DNA of 64,000 bases, taken from the NCBI RefSeq assembly GCF_007676705.1, contig NZ_VEBF01000002.1:1426001-1490000 (forward strand). Reading direction: 5' to 3'. Positions within the stretch are counted from its first letter, which is position 1. Each line of letters opens with the position of its first letter. The notes beneath the pieces were generated by a model. The model did not search any database and was not told the origin of the DNA. It was given only the letters and a program-made list of their open reading frames with translations. This DNA comes from Paenibacillus xylanexedens. GTDB taxonomy: Bacteria > Bacillota > Bacilli > Paenibacillales > Paenibacillaceae. Below, one piece after another: positions 9,120 to 18,116 of this stretch. Position numbers and translations under genes: made by a program.

Positions 9120-11408
9120 ATGATGAAGGGACTGCTTACAAGCAAATTCGCGCTGAATGGCCTGTTTGCCAAGCTAATGCTGAGCTTCCTCAGTGTCATC
9201 CTGATTTTGGCTTCATTTAATTTGTTCTCCCATCTGTACTTGAGCAACAAAGTTTACCATGAGATGGTCAGACAAAATGAACTGGGCCTTGCACAGACCG
9301 TCGAAGGGTATGAGAATCACTTTCGGCTGACCCAGAACATGATTCTGGCCCTCACTCAATCGGACACCTGGACAGCCAATCTGGGCATTTTGAGCCACAT
9401 TAAGGAGAATCGCCGTTACGATGTTCCCGCTGAGGTCAAATCGGACCTCTCCACCCTGTATGCCAATCCTTTTTTGCATATCGACAATTTCATCCTCTAT
9501 TTCAAACAAGAAAACTATGTACTGGAGAAGGAAGGTCTCAGCAGTGCCAGCGATATGTTCGGCAAATATTATTACAGTAAGGAATATCCACCGGACTACT
9601 GGAAAACTCAAACCATGAACAATCAGTTCCTCAAAGTAATGCCTGCGGTAGCTTTTACGGAAAACACCGTTCATTCTTCCCGCTCCCTCGGGCAACTGAT
9701 GCCGGTCATGATGAAAGCTATTCCTTACGAGGACGTGTACGGCATTGTTATGCTGAATCCCCAGCGTATGCAGGACACTTATGGCGATGCAGATAATAAT
9801 CCGTTCTACATTCTGGACAACGAGGGGCGCCTTCTGTTCACCACGGTAGAAGGGAACGCGCAAAATCCACGGCTTCCTGCAGACGGAGGCAGATATGAAC
9901 GCATTGGAGATCAGTATTACTTCTATGAGAAAGGCAAGCAAACCGGGTTTACCTATGTCCAGGTAACCCAGGCCGCGGTAATTGGCGCGGAAATACGCGG
10001 CATGCAGCTGCTGCTGGCGCTCCTGCTCGGAGCCGCTGTACTGATCAGCGTGCTCTCGTCCCTGTTTTTCAGCCTGCGATTAAATCAGCCGCTTCAGCGC
10101 CTCATTGCCGCTCTTGACCGAGATTCCGGCAGCGGGCCAGACAAGTTGAGCAGTGTAAAGGAATTCGCCATGATCGGCGACCGTTTGAGCTCTATTCTGG
10201 AGAATAACCGCTACATTCAAAGCGATCTTGCGCAGAAGAACTCTCTTGTACGCCAGTATGCTTATACCCATAAAGTGAAAAATATCCCGCTCAGCTCCTA
10301 CCTGGCAGAGCTTGAGGATGTTCGGCAACCCGAGCAGCCCTATGTCTCCATTTTGTTTAAGGTTGGCTTCAAATCCCTGCCAGATGAATTCGGGCAGCAT
10401 ACCCTGTTATTATGGAAGCTGATTCAGAGTCTGTTCAGCAGCAGCCAAAACAACAGTGTTGCCCTTCAGCCCGAGCAGGATCAGCTGTTACTGCTGATGT
10501 TTGATCCCGGTCCGCAGAGCGGTATACTACAGGCGCTGGATACACTGAAGGAATTGCTCGCTACCGAAGAATCCCTCTACCTGACCATCGCAGTGAGTCC
10601 AGTAAATTCCGGAGAAATCCCGTTTACCGATGCGTACAGCAATCTGTCCACCCTGTTGAAAGAGCGGAGACTGAATGGGGAAACGCAGATTATTGTAGAG
10701 CCGCGCGCTTCCTCCTCCAATGCCTTCCATGTGAAGGTAACCTATGGGGAGGAGCTGCACAATCTTCTGCAATCAGGTAATGAGGAGGCCGTTTTCGCTT
10801 GGGTGGATCGCCAGCTGGAACAACTGCAGCACAAGGATGCGGCCGCAGAGGACTTCCGCACCTTTGCTCTTGGCGCAGTGGAACAAATCGGCAAAACCGT
10901 GATGAAGCTGAATTTGAGTCCCATCGGGTCTGACCTTCATCCTTCTCCACTGGGTGAGCCATTTGCGGGTTTTCATTCCGTGCAGCAGTACAGGCAATGG
11001 CTTCGGGAGCTCGTTCAACCAGTACTTGCGGCAGTCCGCAGTCAGTCGGAAACGCGCGATCCGGTCATCAGCTTTGTGCTGGACTATTTGGATCATCACT
11101 ATGGGGAAGATATTAATTTGAATATCGTCGCCGACAAGTTGAATTTAACCCCAGGGTACCTCTCCAGTATTTTCAAGGAAAAGACCAACATCAACTTCAG
11201 CGAGTATCTGAATAATCTGCGGGTTGAACGGGCCAAGGAGCTGCTTGTAAATGTGGATCTGCGGATTCAGGACATCGCCATGCAGGTCGGTTATCAAAAT
11301 GCGAACTCGTTCATCCGCATGTTCAAGCGTCGATACGGGCTGACTCCCGGAGAATACCGCAAGCGTCATGCGGGTGATGACCCGTTCCTCTCCTCCGGTC
11401 ATGGCTAA
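9120..11408 (+). CDS. Membrane-anchored AraC-family regulator with extracellular sensor region
   Basis: One-component regulator joining an extracellular sensor to an AraC DNA-binding domain, a type common in Paenibacillus next to LplABC importers. The ATG at 9120 follows AAGGGGG with six-base spacing, giving 762 residues; the frame is open earlier, but without a ribosome site. Helix 1 is at about 17-40. An extracellular Cache-like region of about 250 residues follows, then helix 2 at about 295-320. A linker region comes next, and a two-HTH AraC domain covers about 645-757 (DIAMQVGYQNANSFIRMFKRRYGLTPGEYRK). By position it should sense the sugar or its bound binding protein and activate the divergent amino-sugar operon. 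No GntR-type NagR is present in the window. Confidence 0.9.
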   Translation: MMKGLLTSKFALNGLFAKLMLSFLSVILILASFNLFSHLYLSNKVYHEMVRQNELGLAQTVEGYENHFRLTQNMILALTQSDTWTANLGILSHIKENRRYDVPAEVKSDLSTLYANPFLHIDNFILYFKQENYVLEKEGLSSASDMFGKYYYSKEYPPDYWKTQTMNNQFLKVMPAVAFTENTVHSSRSLGQLMPVMMKAIPYEDVYGIVMLNPQRMQDTYGDADNNPFYILDNEGRLLFTTVEGNAQNPRLPADGGRYERIGDQYYFYEKGKQTGFTYVQVTQAAVIGAEIRGMQLLLALLLGAAVLISVLSSLFFSLRLNQPLQRLIAALDRDSGSGPDKLSSVKEFAMIGDRLSSILENNRYIQSDLAQKNSLVRQYAYTHKVKNIPLSSYLAELEDVRQPEQPYVSILFKVGFKSLPDEFGQHTLLLWKLIQSLFSSSQNNSVALQPEQDQLLLLMFDPGPQSGILQALDTLKELLATEESLYLTIAVSPVNSGEIPFTDAYSNLSTLLKERRLNGETQIIVEPRASSSNAFHVKVTYGEELHNLLQSGNEEAVFAWVDRQLEQLQHKDAAAEDFRTFALGAVEQIGKTVMKLNLSPIGSDLHPSPLGEPFAGFHSVQQYRQWLRELVQPVLAAVRSQSETRDPVISFVLDYLDHHYGEDINLNIVADKLNLTPGYLSSIFKEKTNINFSEYLNNLRVERAKELLVNVDLRIQDIAMQVGYQNANSFIRMFKRRYGLTPGEYRKRHAGDDPFLSSGHG

Positions 11409-11449
11409 TCAAGCGCTAGAAGGAGAGGCTGGGTCGTTCTAAATACACA

Positions 11450-11474
11450 AAAGCCCGCTCTGACAGCGGGCTTG
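11450..11474. terminator. Bidirectional terminator
   Basis: AAGCCCGCT and AGCGGGCTT form a nine-base-pair stem with a short loop between the AraC gene (plus) and the two convergent small genes (minus). T-rich flanks are present in both directions. Confidence 0.75.
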
Positions 11475-11486
11475 TTCATTATTTTT

Positions 11487-11663
11487 CTACATCAGAAATT
11501 TGGAAAGATGCACATGAGCCATGGAGGGGATCCGTTGTTCCTCAGGAATATTTTCGTAGAGAAGGTGCTCTTTCCCCGCATCAGTCATTTGTCTGCGCAT
11601 GGCAGCAATACGGCCTTTGCTGTGATCGATAAAGCGGAAATCAAACTGCATTAGAGAATCCAT
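11487..11663 (-). CDS. Hypothetical small protein (58 aa)
   Basis: I translated a 58-residue frame beginning MDSLMQFDFRFIDHSKGR and ending HVHLSKFLM. It starts six bases after the stop of the 77-codon gene upstream and has no ribosome site of its own, so if real it is translationally coupled to that gene. Composition is soluble, mixed charged, with no membrane segment. I do not recognise the family. An alternative is that the two frames are one gene broken by a frameshift; nothing visible decides between these. Confidence 0.45.
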   Translation of the reverse strand: MDSLMQFDFRFIDHSKGRIAAMRRQMTDAGKEHLLYENIPEEQRIPSMAHVHLSKFLM

Positions 11664-11669
11664 TTTTAA

Positions 11670-11903
11670 TTAACCGGAAAAGTCTTCCGTGTAATGCCCC
11701 TTTTCTTCTACATTCGATATTTTCAGAATCAAGTCAGGTCGTTTGGAAAACACCCGCTCGTCCAAGTCCACTACATTTTCCATTCCATCTGCTCCGACTA
11801 CAAAAGAAACGGTAGCGCGATTCCGCAGCTGCTTCACCGCATTGTCCATTTTCTCTGCGTTCCAAGGAACGCCGCTCATCGATGCAGCCCAAGGTTCACT
11901 CAT
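11670..11903 (-). CDS. Hypothetical small protein (77 aa)
   Basis: The ATG at 11903 is preceded by GGAGGGG with good spacing, which supports real translation. The protein begins MSEPWAASMSGVPWNAEK, is acidic and soluble, and has no signal peptide or membrane segment. A following 58-codon frame on the same strand probably forms a two-gene unit ending at the shared terminator near 11460. The family is not recognised. Confidence 0.5.
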   Translation of the reverse strand: MSEPWAASMSGVPWNAEKMDNAVKQLRNRATVSFVVGADGMENVVDLDERVFSKRPDLILKISNVEEKGHYTEDFSG

Positions 11904-12068
11904 TTCAGATCCCCTCCATCTGCTTTTCCTGTAATTGTAAATGAAGAAGACTGACTTGAGAAGTGCGATTTAACCTGCATAAACAGAGTTCGTCAGCGCC
12001 TCTTCTCATTTGCAGCTCGCCCATCTATTATAGACATAAGCGTTTGAACAGACTGGAGGATACGCAGC

Positions 12069-13241
12069 ATGCAATTTGCCAAACGAATGAACCATTTTAA
12101 TGAAGGCATATTTACTCGATTATCTGAAATTAAGAGACAACGTCTGGAACAGGGATTGGGCGTCATCGATCTTAGCGTAGGCGCACCCAACACCCCGCCA
12201 GCGCAACATATTATTCAGGCTCTATGTGAGGCAGCAGCAGATGTACAGAATTATACGTATGCCATCACTGACCAGAGTGAGCTGCTGAAGGCTGTCAGTG
12301 AGTGGTACCAGCGCAGGTACGAGGTCGATCTGAACCCCAAAACCGAAGTATGCTCCCTGCTTGGCTCACAAGAGGGTCTGGCACATATCTCATTATCCAT
12401 CGTGGATGAAGGCGATCTTGTTCTTGTTCCGGATCCCTGTTATCCGGTTTTCGCGGATGGGCCGCTTCTGGCGGGAGCAGAGCTGTATTACATGCCTCAA
12501 AAGGAAGAACATCATTATGTCATTCAGCTGGAAGAGATACCCAAGGATATAGCGCAGAGAGCCAAATTCATGCTGGTCTCCTATCCCAACAACCCAACAA
12601 CAGCAATGGCACCGGAGCAGTTCTACCTGGACCTGATCGCATTTGCCAAAAAACATGATATCATCGTCCTCCATGACAATGCGTACAGCGAGCTCGTGTT
12701 CGACGGGAAATCATGCGGAAGTTTTCTTGCCTTTCCTGGTGCCATGGACGTCGGTGTAGAATTCAACTCTCTGTCCAAAACCTATGGGCTCGCTGGTGCT
12801 CGAATCGGATTTTGTATGGGCAATGCAGCTGTAGTATCCATGTTGAAAAAGCTGAAATCCAACATGGATTACGGCATGTTCCTCCCGATTCAGAAGGCAG
12901 CCATTGCCGCCATTACCGGGGATCAGAGTGACGTAGATCGGGTACGGGCAATCTATGAGGAACGTCGGGACATTCTGTGCGAAGGATTCAGCAGACTCGG
13001 ATGGGATATAACGAAGCCTGATGCCACCATGTTTATCTGGACGCGGATTCCTGCTCATTATGACAGTTCGGAGCAATTCGCCATGGATCTGGTCAGCCGG
13101 GCGGGCGTCATCGTGACGCCTGGAAGTGCATTTGGCCCTTCGGGTGAAGGATATGTCCGGCTCGCGCTGGTCCAGGATCGGGACCAATTGGAACAGGCAC
13201 TTCAATCCGTGGAAGACAGCGGCATACTGGTACCGAATTAA
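12069..13241 (+). CDS. PLP-dependent class I/II aminotransferase
   Basis: A 390-residue fold-type I aminotransferase of the LL-diaminopimelate/aspartate aminotransferase group. Landmarks are SVGAPNTPPAQHI near the start, SYPNNPTTAMAPEQF in the cofactor domain, DNAYSELVF with the Asp/Tyr pair contacting pyridoxal phosphate, and SLSKTYGLAGARIGF containing the Schiff-base lysine. The C-terminal PGSAFGPSGEGYVRLALV holds the conserved arginine that binds the substrate carboxylate. It is a single gene between terminators, so context does not reveal the amino acid. It could be a DapL-like or a general alanine/aspartate-type enzyme. Confidence 0.88.
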   Translation: MQFAKRMNHFNEGIFTRLSEIKRQRLEQGLGVIDLSVGAPNTPPAQHIIQALCEAAADVQNYTYAITDQSELLKAVSEWYQRRYEVDLNPKTEVCSLLGSQEGLAHISLSIVDEGDLVLVPDPCYPVFADGPLLAGAELYYMPQKEEHHYVIQLEEIPKDIAQRAKFMLVSYPNNPTTAMAPEQFYLDLIAFAKKHDIIVLHDNAYSELVFDGKSCGSFLAFPGAMDVGVEFNSLSKTYGLAGARIGFCMGNAAVVSMLKKLKSNMDYGMFLPIQKAAIAAITGDQSDVDRVRAIYEERRDILCEGFSRLGWDITKPDATMFIWTRIPAHYDSSEQFAMDLVSRAGVIVTPGSAFGPSGEGYVRLALVQDRDQLEQALQSVEDSGILVPN

Positions 13242-13250
13242 TCGACAGCA

Positions 13251-13287
13251 AAAAGCACCATTTCCTTATTCGGGAAGTGGTGCTCTT
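13251..13287 (+). terminator. Terminator after aminotransferase gene
   Basis: AGCACCATTTCC pairs with GGGAAGTGGTGCT around a short loop and is followed by CTTTCT, ten bases past the stop codon. Confidence 0.75.
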
Positions 13288-13368
13288 TCTGCTCTCATGC
13301 GAAAACCGGATCATTATCCTCAACCAGATATTCATCCACCAATATATATATAAATGAGAATATACGCT

Positions 13369-13398
13369 AAAAATCCCGCTGCATAAGCGGGATTTTTT
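13369..13398 (-). terminator. Terminator of the siderophore permease operon
   Basis: AAATCCCGCT and AGCGGGATTTTTT form a perfect stem downstream of the FecCD permease gene. The A and T tracts on both sides make it usable in either direction. Confidence 0.75.
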
Positions 13399-13439
13399 AT
13401 TCTAAATCATTTGTGGTATTTTTGAAGTTCACTTTTACT

Positions 13440-15488
13440 TTATACAGACTTGCGCCAGTTGGAACGATACATCAGATACAGGAAGTACGGCGTTCCGATA
13501 ATCGCAATGAGTATGCCTGATGGAATCTCTGTTGGCGCCATGACGGTTCTGCCGATCGTATCGGCCAGCACCAACATGACTGCACCGGCTAATGCGGATA
13601 AAAACATCGAACGTCTTAACTTATTCCCCGTCAGTAACCGAACCATATGTGGTGCAATCAGACCGATAAAACCGACGGTTCCTACACAAGCAACAGCACC
13701 TGCTGCAAGTAATACACCAACTGTCATGGCCAGTAATCGTGTACGGCGTACACCCAGTCCAAGTCCAGATGCACTATTGTCGTCGAATACCAACAGTTCG
13801 AATCTACGCGCCAGCCACCAAGCCACAGGTACCAGAATAACTAAAAATAATCCGATAACCTTCACCTGTTCCCAGGTACGAGCATAGGTGCTTCCCGTCA
13901 GCCAGATATACCCGCTGCTACCGTAGACGGCACCACGTACAATCAGAATCTGAATACCTGCTCCAGCAATGGCAGACATCGCGATCCCTAACAACACAAC
14001 CGCCGAAGGGTTCAGTCCTTTCTTCCAGGCGAGGGAGAACACAACTACTGCAGCAATGGCTGCACCGATGATTGCCGCAATTGGCAGCAAGTATATCGGA
14101 AGACCCGGCCATAAGATGATAACCATCATCGCTCCAAGCCCTGCACCTGAGGATACACCGACAATTGAAGCATCTGCCAGAGGGTTACGTACCGCCATCT
14201 GAATGAGTACACCACTGATTGCCAGTGCAGCTCCTGCACCTGCGGCAACAAGTGTACGCGGAATTCGAAGCTGAATCAGCGCGGAGAACAGTCCATCCGA
14301 TTGGAATAGACTCGGTAACCAATCGGCCAGAGGAATTCGCATACCGCCAAACATCGTACTGAGCAAGATAAGCACGACTGTTATGACTGAAAATAATACA
14401 GCCATCGGGCCAAATGCAAAGCGACGCGCGGCTCCTCCTGTGCTCATTGAAGTAGACATGCCTGATCCGTTCGAAGCCTTCATGCGTGTAAGAACAAGCC
14501 AGATGAGCCACGGTGCACCAATGATCGCCATAACGGCACCCGTTGGCAGCTCCATGCTGGAGTTATGCACCATCTTGGCGAGGACGTCTGCCCCAACCAG
14601 GAGTGCTGCTCCCCATATGAACACACCAGGTAAAAGTAATCGATTGGAACGTACTCCGCTCAATCGAACCAGATGAGGTGCAACCAGACCCACGAAGCCT
14701 ATCGGCCCGATTACACTGACAATCACAGCAGCTAGCAATACTGCGAGAATTAAACCACCGGCACGAGCCAATCCAACCTTTTGTCCCAAGGAAGAAGCCG
14801 TTGATTCATCCAACTCCAGCATATCCCACTGTCTGGACAGGATTAACGCGAGAAGGGTAATTCCAATCACCCAAGGCAAAGCATAGGACACACCGCTCCA
14901 GTCATTCTGAACGAGTGTTCCGGAGCCCCACAGGAACAACCCCTGCGTCTCCATGGAGAAAAAAATATGTAATGCACTTGTAAATGAACCAAGCACCATC
15001 GATACAATCATACCGGACAATGCAAGTCGAACCGGGCTTGATGTTCGTCCGCCGCCCATGAAATAAGCCGCAAATGCTGCCAGCAAACCACCTAGAGCTG
15101 CGAAGAGAAAAGGCGACTGGCTTATCAGGCCTGGAAAAGCGATAGCTCCTAGTACCACTACAAAGTATGCTCCTGCATTAATGCCCAGCGTATCTGAAGC
15201 AGCCAGTGGATTACGAGTAATGGTCTGCAGCAAAGCGCCCGCAATAGCCAGTGCGCCACCAGCAAGAATACCGATGACTGTACGCGGCATGCGCAAGTCC
15301 CAGACCATATTGTGCTCTAGTGTATCCTGTTTGCCCGTAAGAGCGTCCCAAACGACATGCAAAGGAATGGATGCCTCTCCATAAATTAGACTTACAAAAA
15401 AAAGCACGATGAGAGCGGTTAGACCGCCCCCATATATGCTTATTGTGCGCCAATTCATAGCTGGCTTAGATCCTTGAACCGAACTCAT
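13440..15488 (-). CDS. Fused iron-siderophore ABC permease (FecCD x2, FhuB-like)
   Basis: A 682-residue membrane protein built from two FecCD permease units (about 1-335 and 360-682) joined by a Ser/Gly-rich linker (about 338-356). Each unit shows the family signatures: GIGAGALAI-type LAGGALAIAGALLQTITRNPLA in the first and ISGVLIQMAVRNPLA in the second, and GFVGLVAPHLVRL / GFIGLIAPHMVRL near each end. Such fusions supply both halves of the channel in one chain. It overlaps the binding-lipoprotein gene upstream by four bases (ATGA). No ATPase lies beside it; a FhuC/YusV-type ATPase elsewhere is presumably shared. Control is likely by Fur through the box at 16521. Confidence 0.93.
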   Translation of the reverse strand: MSSVQGSKPAMNWRTISIYGGGLTALIVLFFVSLIYGEASIPLHVVWDALTGKQDTLEHNMVWDLRMPRTVIGILAGGALAIAGALLQTITRNPLAASDTLGINAGAYFVVVLGAIAFPGLISQSPFLFAALGGLLAAFAAYFMGGGRTSSPVRLALSGMIVSMVLGSFTSALHIFFSMETQGLFLWGSGTLVQNDWSGVSYALPWVIGITLLALILSRQWDMLELDESTASSLGQKVGLARAGGLILAVLLAAVIVSVIGPIGFVGLVAPHLVRLSGVRSNRLLLPGVFIWGAALLVGADVLAKMVHNSSMELPTGAVMAIIGAPWLIWLVLTRMKASNGSGMSTSMSTGGAARRFAFGPMAVLFSVITVVLILLSTMFGGMRIPLADWLPSLFQSDGLFSALIQLRIPRTLVAAGAGAALAISGVLIQMAVRNPLADASIVGVSSGAGLGAMMVIILWPGLPIYLLPIAAIIGAAIAAVVVFSLAWKKGLNPSAVVLLGIAMSAIAGAGIQILIVRGAVYGSSGYIWLTGSTYARTWEQVKVIGLFLVILVPVAWWLARRFELLVFDDNSASGLGLGVRRTRLLAMTVGVLLAAGAVACVGTVGFIGLIAPHMVRLLTGNKLRRSMFLSALAGAVMLVLADTIGRTVMAPTEIPSGILIAIIGTPYFLYLMYRSNWRKSV

Positions 15489-16486
15489 TTGGTAATCGCC
15501 TCGACTACTCCATCAACCAATACTTTGGAGGAGATCGGTCCGCCAAATGTCCATGTTGTGCTATCGAGTTGATATATGCGTTTTTCCTTCACAAAGTTCA
15601 ATCCGTTCCATACCGAGTTATCTTTCATGGCTGCGCCAAAAACATCATCGTCTGGCTGTGTAATATAAATGAAGTTACTGTCCTGTACATCGGATAAAGA
15701 TTCAATGCCTACTGTAGAGAAGCCATAACTCTCCATCTTGTCCGGCTGCCAATCATTAACCAAGCCAATCTTGTCGAGCGTACCAATAACAACAGAGTTA
15801 TCCGTAAACATACGCAGGCTGGCTGCATTTTGATATGTGAACGCTTGTGTCAGTGCAAAATTGAAGTTTTCTTTCCCCGCAGCAGCCAGTTTTTCTTTGG
15901 CTTCTACATAGTGCTGATCGAGATCACTAAGAACTTCTTTTGCTTTGTCTTCTTTACCCAGAGCCGTTGCAATGTTATTAAAGATCTCTGTCATCTTGTC
16001 ATAATCATAGCCGTCACCATCATACGGATCATATTCAATCGTTGGTGCAATTGCATTCAGCTGATCGTAGACCGCTGTATTATTATCCGCATTAGCAATG
16101 ATCAGATCTGGCTTCAATGCAGCAATAGCTTCCAGATTCGGCTCACTGCGTGTTCCGATGTCTGTAACACTGTCATCCAGTGCTGCTTCGGATGTTACAT
16201 AAAGTTTATAGTTAGCATTATCTGCGTTACCTACTGGTTGAACTCCCAGGGCAACGACATCTTCTGTATACGTCCATTCAAGTGTAACGACACGCTCAGC
16301 CGGCTTGTCCAGCTGAAGCTCTCCACGTTTATGCTTCACTGTAACAGGACCTGCGGTCTCCTCAGCCGGAGCACTACCCGAATCGGTACCTTGACTTGTA
16401 TCTGTTGTAGTATTGGCTTTACCACATCCCGCCAAAACCAGCATAAAGGCCAGCATGATCAACAGTCCGTTTAATCCTTTTTTCAT
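15485..16486 (-). CDS. Iron-siderophore ABC transporter substrate-binding lipoprotein
   Basis: A 333-residue lipoprotein: signal MKKGLNGLLIMLAFMLVLAGC with lipobox LAGC (Cys21), then a Ser/Thr/Glu-rich linker. The FecB/BtuF-like fold follows, with RVVTLEWTYTEDVVALGVQPVG and IGTRSEPNLEAIAALKPDLIIA. It is FhuD/YfiY-like, of the kind that binds hydroxamate siderophores or ferric citrate. The stop overlaps the fused permease start, so the pair forms a minimal importer. A near-consensus Fur box sits about 35 bp upstream. Confidence 0.92.
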   Translation of the reverse strand: MKKGLNGLLIMLAFMLVLAGCGKANTTTDTSQGTDSGSAPAEETAGPVTVKHKRGELQLDKPAERVVTLEWTYTEDVVALGVQPVGNADNANYKLYVTSEAALDDSVTDIGTRSEPNLEAIAALKPDLIIANADNNTAVYDQLNAIAPTIEYDPYDGDGYDYDKMTEIFNNIATALGKEDKAKEVLSDLDQHYVEAKEKLAAAGKENFNFALTQAFTYQNAASLRMFTDNSVVIGTLDKIGLVNDWQPDKMESYGFSTVGIESLSDVQDSNFIYITQPDDDVFGAAMKDNSVWNGLNFVKEKRIYQLDSTTWTFGGPISSKVLVDGVVEAITK

Positions 16487-16520
16487 ATCTGTATTCTCCC
16501 CTGTTTATATGTATTTATAT

Positions 16521-16539
16521 GATAACAATTATCATTATC
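16521..16539. promoter_or_regulatory. Fur box
   Basis: GATAACAATTATCATTATC differs from the classical GATAATGATAATCATTATC at only a few positions. It lies about 35 bp upstream of the siderophore-binding lipoprotein ATG. Iron-dependent repression is the expected outcome. Confidence 0.8.
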
Positions 16540-16612
16540 ACTATTGGATTATGCCGTAGGAATGGATTTTTGTCAATGCAAAGTCACTTGTGATCTTGAT
16601 TCTCCGAATAAC

Positions 16613-16648
16613 AGGAAAAAGGAACTGCTCTTCAGCAATCCCCTTCCC
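16613..16648 (-). terminator. Terminator of the cueP-like gene
   Basis: On the minus strand GGAA..TTGCT GAAG AGCAGTTCC is followed by TTTTT, about 20 bp past the stop of the CueP-like gene. Confidence 0.6.
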
Positions 16649-16668
16649 TTGGATCGATAACATCTGAT

Positions 16669-17211
16669 TTAACTTAGCTGCATTGTAGTAATGCACGTAT
16701 CATCGTTGTCATATGTAGACAATTGGGTCTCTGCAACTTTCCCATCATGAACTACACGAATGAGATAAGTTCTATCTCTGGGCACCCATAGATCCATAAA
16801 TCCGTTTGCACCCGATTTCATCATGGAATCCTTCATTAAAGTGTTGCCCTCGGAATCGTGAATGGTAACATTGAACTCCTCGTTGCTCATTTCCCCCTGA
16901 CAGCCGGTCAAGCTATGAATTGCACAGGGATGGGTCTGGTCCACGTAAGGCGCAATGGAAAGGAAAAATTCATTTTCAGGCAAATCATATGTAGTGGTCT
17001 TTTTATCTTGATCGGTGACAATTAACTGTTTGGCATTGATGGAGGCAGATTCCGGTGTCTCTTTATCTGTGCTGATATCTTCTACCAATTTTCTGATGTT
17101 GGGCGCATTGGCTGTATCCGCCTCATCCTTGCCCGTATTGCTTGCAAACAGATAGGTTCCGATTACAATCACAACTGCAACACTTGCAATGATCCACATT
17201 TGTTTCTTCAT
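16669..17211 (-). CDS. cueP: CueP-family metal-binding protein
   Basis: A 180-residue protein anchored by one N-terminal helix (about 5-23), with the rest outside the membrane. The motif YVDQTHPCAIHSLTGCQGEM (about 110-129) holds two cysteines and a histidine in the spacing seen in CueP, the copper-binding extracytoplasmic protein first described in Salmonella. A further Cys is present near the end (NDDTCITTM). The start at 17211 follows AGGAG; the frame is open to 17259 without a better site. No copper exporter or sensor lies alongside. It is divergent from a TetR regulator, which may or may not control it. Confidence 0.8.
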   Translation of the reverse strand: MKKQMWIIASVAVVIVIGTYLFASNTGKDEADTANAPNIRKLVEDISTDKETPESASINAKQLIVTDQDKKTTTYDLPENEFFLSIAPYVDQTHPCAIHSLTGCQGEMSNEEFNVTIHDSEGNTLMKDSMMKSGANGFMDLWVPRDRTYLIRVVHDGKVAETQLSTYDNDDTCITTMQLS

Positions 17212-17378
17212 TTGGAGTCCATCTCCTCGTCCGTTTTGGTTTATTATAAGGGAGAACACATCGTTACGGACAGTTTACGACACCAAAGTCACCATATATT
17301 CACATTTTTGTATTGTAGTATGAGTAATCTGACAGCCTGTACACTGTATCATTGATAAGTAAGGGAGGATGTGTATAC

Positions 17379-18023
17379 ATGCTTAAGTCTCCAGCCGTAT
17401 CTGACACCGATCGAAGAGTACACAAATCAAAACTGGCACTGAAGACAGCCCTTCTGGAATGGATGTCCCGTAAACCATTAGCCAGCATAACCATCACCGA
17501 TATTGTCAAATCCGCCGATCTGAACCGCAGCACATTTTACAAGCATTATGTGTACAAGGAAGACCTGTTTAATGAATTGTTAAATGACGTGATTGACGAT
17601 CTCAAATCAGCCTATCGAGCACCCTATCAGCATTTCCGAGATTTCGATATTAAGGACCTTAACGCCTCAGCCATTCAAATTTTCGACCATGTGCTGGCTC
17701 ATGCCTCCTTCTATACTTTACTGGTTAATTCTAACGTGCTACTGGATTTCAGGGACACGCTCTATATAACACTTAAGAACTTGTATCTGGAGGATGTAAC
17801 CGATCTGTCGCCTGATCCACGGTTGGATAAGGAACTTCTCGCCTGTTATCAGGCCAATGCCGTTCTTGGTTTAGTTACGGGTTGGGTGCAAAGCAACTTC
17901 AAATACAGTGCCTCCTATATGGCAGAACAACTATTGGAATTCACACGCATGAACCGATCCCAAGAGATTTATCGGTCTAATCTCCATTCTGCAACGAATC
18001 CATCAAGTAATGTTATGCCATGA
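17379..18023 (+). CDS. TetR/AcrR-family transcriptional regulator
   Basis: A 214-residue regulator. The N-terminal helix-turn-helix is visible as SITITDIVKSADLNRSTFYKHY (about 37-58), and the C-terminal part resembles the DhaS-type ligand domain, ending in a WVQSNFKYSASYMAEQLL helix. I chose the ATG at 17379, after GGGAGG. The intergenic region shared with the CueP-like gene suggests that gene or itself as target. The SDR gene converges on it and shares a terminator. The ligand is unknown. Confidence 0.87.
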   Translation: MLKSPAVSDTDRRVHKSKLALKTALLEWMSRKPLASITITDIVKSADLNRSTFYKHYVYKEDLFNELLNDVIDDLKSAYRAPYQHFRDFDIKDLNASAIQIFDHVLAHASFYTLLVNSNVLLDFRDTLYITLKNLYLEDVTDLSPDPRLDKELLACYQANAVLGLVTGWVQSNFKYSASYMAEQLLEFTRMNRSQEIYRSNLHSATNPSSNVMP

Positions 18024-18045
18024 CTCTGTAGTGGTATCTGTTCTT

Positions 18046-18093
18046 AAAAAGAGGTACTGTCTCCCGTGAAGCTTGAGATACAGTACCTCTTTA
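18046..18093. terminator. Bidirectional terminator
   Basis: AAAGAGGTACTGTCTC pairs with GAGATACAGTACCTCTTT between the convergent TetR and SDR genes. Confidence 0.8.
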
Positions 18094-18116
18094 GTATGTC
18101 GAAACATTTATTTTAA

